In this document: positions 32,307 through 33,434 of the stretch, piece by piece
How the letters are laid out: each line of letters opens with the position of its first letter
Numbering within the stretch: position 1 is the stretch's first letter
Source: a virus
Strand: one strand, 5' to 3'
Virus record (IMG/VR): IMGVR_UViG_3300025110_000061
Span: 1-33,434 of that record
DNA: 33,434 bases
Translations under genes and position numbers: made by a program
The notes under the pieces: model-generated
Seen by the model: only the letters and a program-made list of their open reading frames with translations
Told to the model about the DNA's origin: nothing
Database searches by the model: none

Positions 32307-32388
32307 AATAAATACTCACATTTAAATAGTTTACAACATAATAACTGATACATAACCCAGTAACAAAGGCAACAAAAAATTCAATCAA
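32260..32388 (-). CDS. 42-residue membrane peptide with TTG start (candidate)
   Basis: This TTG-started ORF encodes MIEFFVAFVTGLCISYYVVN then YLNVSIYYAKENDKQEKEK and HSK. It is one membrane span followed by a charged tail. The TTG overlaps the stop of the preceding gene (TTGA), and AAGGTG lies five bases before it. Without it there would be a hole of about 78 bases in an otherwise gapless region, which is the chief argument for it. The last 47 bases overlap the next gene in another frame. Function unknown. Confidence 0.5.
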   Translation of the reverse strand: MIEFFVAFVTGLCISYYVVNYLNVSIYYAKENDKQEKEKHSK

Positions 32389-32591
32389 TGTAACACCTTC
32401 TCTTCGTTATAACCTTCAGGCTCTAAGTAATGCATTAAGCCGTCTTCAGTTACAATTTCAGTAAACTCGCCTAACAACGTTAGACCATTTGCTTCGGCAG
32501 CTTCTTCAGCCTCTTGTAAAGTTTCTGCAACTATATTAGGTCCAGCAAACTTTTTACCATGTTGTTCCATTTCAGTCAGATATATCTTCAT
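32385..32591 (-). CDS. Small hypothetical protein after terS
   Basis: This is a 68-residue protein starting MKIYLTEMEQHGKKFAGP and continuing NIVAETLQEAEEAAEANGLT, LLGEFTEIVTEDGLMHYLE. The alternating strand-helix-strand pattern (IYLTEME, AETLQEAEEAAEANGL, LLGEFTEI) is a small alpha/beta fold seen in proteins next to terS in several marine phages. I know no function. The ATG at 32591 lies inside the end of terS, 20 bases overlapping in another frame. An ATG three codons earlier is also possible; I chose the one giving the usual M-K-I-Y start. Confidence 0.75.
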   Translation of the reverse strand: MKIYLTEMEQHGKKFAGPNIVAETLQEAEEAAEANGLTLLGEFTEIVTEDGLMHYLEPEGYNEEKVLH

Positions 32592-32991
32592 ACTCATCAC
32601 TTTCTATTATTACGTTTTCTTTTTGCGGTAGTATAAAGATACCACCTTGTACATTGTGGTCAACCTGCACCCTGTCAGTCTTACTTACACCCACTCTATC
32701 AAGGATAGTTTGAGCTGCTGCAAGTTTCTGACTAGCTTGAGGTACAGGTCTATCAGAATCAATCATCTCGATTAACTTAAAAGCAGCCTTCGGTGCAGAC
32801 TTGGCAAGTACATCCGAGGCTAAATCAACTACTTCATTTTTAAGTGATTTGATAACTTGATAGTGATTGCCTGAGTATCCTGCTAGTTCTGCAGCCTTTT
32901 TAAAGTCACCTTTAGTTTCGACTAGATTGTCTAAAAAACTTTGTTGTTTCTCAGTTAAATTCTTCTTACGAGTTTCTGATAAGTATGTCAT
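32572..32991 (-). CDS. terS: Terminase small subunit
   Basis: This is a 139-residue DNA-recognition subunit of the packaging terminase. The N-terminal helix-turn-helix is LTEKQQSFLDNLVETKGDFKK to AAELAGYSGNHYQVIKSL, the standard 'LTEKQ..F...L....gn...AA..AGYS' pattern. A central helical oligomerisation part follows (APKAAFKLIEMIDSDR; AAAQTILDRVGVSK), and the acidic tail (ENVIIESDEYEDISD) would contact the large subunit. It is the first gene of the late operon. The predicted transcription start of the promoter just upstream is only about two bases before its ATG, and no SD is present, so the mRNA is probably leaderless. Confidence 0.92.
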   Translation of the reverse strand: MTYLSETRKKNLTEKQQSFLDNLVETKGDFKKAAELAGYSGNHYQVIKSLKNEVVDLASDVLAKSAPKAAFKLIEMIDSDRPVPQASQKLAAAQTILDRVGVSKTDRVQVDHNVQGGIFILPQKENVIIESDEYEDISD

Positions 32992-32999
32992 ACTATAAT

Positions 33000-33028
33000 A
33001 TTATAGAGACACTTTGCAAGTTTGTCAA
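33000..33028 (-). promoter_or_regulatory. Perfect consensus sigma-70 promoter for the late (terS to lysis) operon
   Basis: On the minus strand TTGACA (33028-33023) and TATAAT (33005-33000) are separated by exactly 17 bases, a complete match to the sigma-70 consensus. The expected start is near 33993 minus 1000, that is 32993, two bases before the terS ATG at 32991. An A/T-rich palindrome immediately upstream could act as an UP element. Since host-type sigma recognition suffices, no phage RNA polymerase is needed for this operon. Confidence 0.93.
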
Positions 33029-33029
33029 G

Positions 33030-33043
33030 TTATTTTAAAATAA
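33030..33043. promoter_or_regulatory. 14-base palindrome between divergent promoters (candidate operator or UP element)
   Basis: TTATTTTAAAATAA is a perfect 14-base palindrome lying two bases upstream of the leftward -35 and 12 bases upstream of the rightward -35. It may be an operator for a dimeric regulator or a shared A/T-rich UP element. In such AT-rich DNA chance palindromes occur, so only the position makes it notable. Confidence 0.45.
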
Positions 33044-33055
33044 ACACGAAAGGTC

Positions 33056-33084
33056 TTGACAAACGTTGAAAAAAAGTGTACAAT
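33056..33084 (+). promoter_or_regulatory. Near-consensus sigma-70 promoter, rightward
   Basis: TTGACA at 33056-33061 and TACAAT at 33079-33084 are 17 bases apart, with one mismatch from consensus in the -10. The expected start is near 33091. It is divergent from the late promoter and shares with it the sequence TTGACAAAC after the -35. It drives a short RNA ending at the terminator at 33143-33171, and possibly read-through into genes beyond the window. Confidence 0.88.
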
Positions 33085-33090
33085 ATACTT

Positions 33091-33172
33091 GTATGCCACC
33101 CCGGTGCATACCTATAGAATAACATATCTCTATAGAGCTTTTAAAACCTTGTACAACGTACAGGGTTTTTTA
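33091..33172 (+). ncRNA. About 80-nt promoter-to-terminator RNA (candidate small RNA or attenuated leader)
   Basis: A strong rightward promoter and a strong intrinsic terminator bracket about 80 bases. The RNA would begin with a hairpin (GUAUG/CAUAC plus three more pairs, one bulged C, loop CCCG; 33091-33111). It then holds a perfect palindrome CTCTATAGAG (33128-33137) and ends with the terminator stem. A 9-codon ORF (ATG 33093 to TAA 33122, MPPRCIPIE) starts two bases after the predicted start site, mirroring terS. It could be a regulatory RNA or the attenuated leader of an early operon. I do not recognise its family. Confidence 0.6.
33143..33171 (+). terminator. Intrinsic terminator of the rightward short RNA
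   Basis: Plus-strand AAAACCTTGTAC (33143-33154) pairs with GTACAGGGTTTT (33158-33169): 12 pairs including one G-U, loop AAC, then a T-run to 33171. This is a strong rho-independent terminator for rightward transcription. The A-run on the left arm could also allow some termination of leftward transcripts. Confidence 0.85.
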
Positions 33173-33180
33173 TTATATAA

Positions 33181-33434
33181 TTAGTGTTAGTTTTATTATA
33201 AAGCTTTATAAAGTTTAGGGCATCTGGTTAATACCTTAACTAGGTAGAAATGTATGAGTTTTATATTATATCCCCTCCCTACCCCCTGTGCTTCCTGCCC
33301 GCCCCTAACATACTTTCCAAACTTTGTAAAGCTTTGCAAACCTTTTGGAATAAGCTTATAACCCTAACACAAAGCTTTTGTAAAGTCCAGAAAAACTTTT
33401 CAAACTTCTCAAACTTTATAAAGTTATAAAACTT
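33181..33434. other. Non-coding right end with clustered near-palindromes and a C-rich tract
   Basis: I see no convincing gene in these 254 bases. Repeated CTTT-R-TAAAG-type elements occur: TATAAAGCTTTATA (33197-33210), CTTTATAAAG (33204-33213), CTTTGTAAAG (33322-33331), CTTTGCAAAC (33332-33341), CTTTTGTAAAG (33375-33385) and the 14-base palindrome AACTTTATAAAGTT (33412-33425). Between them lies a C-rich stretch (33271-33306). The layout resembles a replication origin, a regulator-binding array or a packaging region, but none can be shown from sequence alone. Confidence 0.55.
33271..33306 (-). other. Strand-biased C-rich/G-rich tract with G-quadruplex potential
   Basis: The plus strand has C-runs of 4, 3, 5, 3 and 4 in 36 bases, so the minus strand has five matching G-runs (GGGGCGGG, then GGGGGTAGGGAGGGG after an 11-base gap). 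In an AT-rich phage such a tract stands out sharply. Folding would need one long loop, so a G-quadruplex is possible but not optimal. It may instead be a protein-binding or packaging site. Confidence 0.6.

Noticed and set aside
1-33434. Circular closure or terminal direct repeats joining the two window ends
   Set aside because: The right edge does not continue nrdB in frame, and I see no shared sequence between the ends, so the window is an internal excerpt.

Overview
This window is most of an AT-rich marine tailed-phage genome of podovirus type. The recognisable proteins are a P22-like head and packaging set (TerS, TerL, a portal of about 736 residues, a scaffold, a coat protein) and a short-tail set (a gp4/gp11-like adaptor, a beta-rich nozzle and three fibre proteins ending in S74 chaperones). 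There is no tail tape measure, tube or sheath gene. The low GC, tight packing, alphaproteobacterial-type 3TM holin, IscU and tiny Lys/Asn-rich proteins suggest a pelagiphage-like virus of SAR11 or a similar low-GC marine alphaproteobacterium. The host is an inference; no host sequence is present. The window is not a closed circle: its left edge cuts nrdB, and the right edge does not continue that gene.

Layout. A rightward segment at the left edge (1-1045) carries the 3' part of nrdB and one small gene. It meets the end of a leftward operon of about 32 kb. That operon starts at a perfect TTGACA-N17-TATAAT promoter (33000-33028) and runs from terS down to 1049. In transcription order it holds: terS, several small proteins including three very basic ones, an iscU Fe-S scaffold gene, more small ORFs, terL, portal, an ORF overlapping the portal end, an EF-hand-like acidic protein, a structured non-coding gap, scaffold, coat protein and a UUCG-loop terminator. 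After that come two small basic proteins, the adaptor, two short S74 fibres, the nozzle, a 1479-residue S74 fibre, five large virion or ejection proteins, a LysM protein and a lysis cluster. The lysis cluster consists of an M15 peptidase, an unknown protein, a minimal MscS-like channel protein, a 3TM-type holin and a 30-residue membrane peptide.

The right end (33001-33434) is regulatory. Two divergent consensus promoters flank a 14-base palindrome. The rightward promoter is followed within 60-90 bases by a strong intrinsic terminator, which defines an RNA of about 80 nt. Beyond it lie repeated near-palindromes and a C-rich strand-biased tract with no gene.

The most unusual items are: an ADP-ribosyltransferase-like domain at the C-terminus of the 1444-residue virion protein; the stripped-down MscS-like protein beside the holin; the short promoter-terminator RNA; the out-of-frame gene overlapping the portal tail; and the late-operon iscU.
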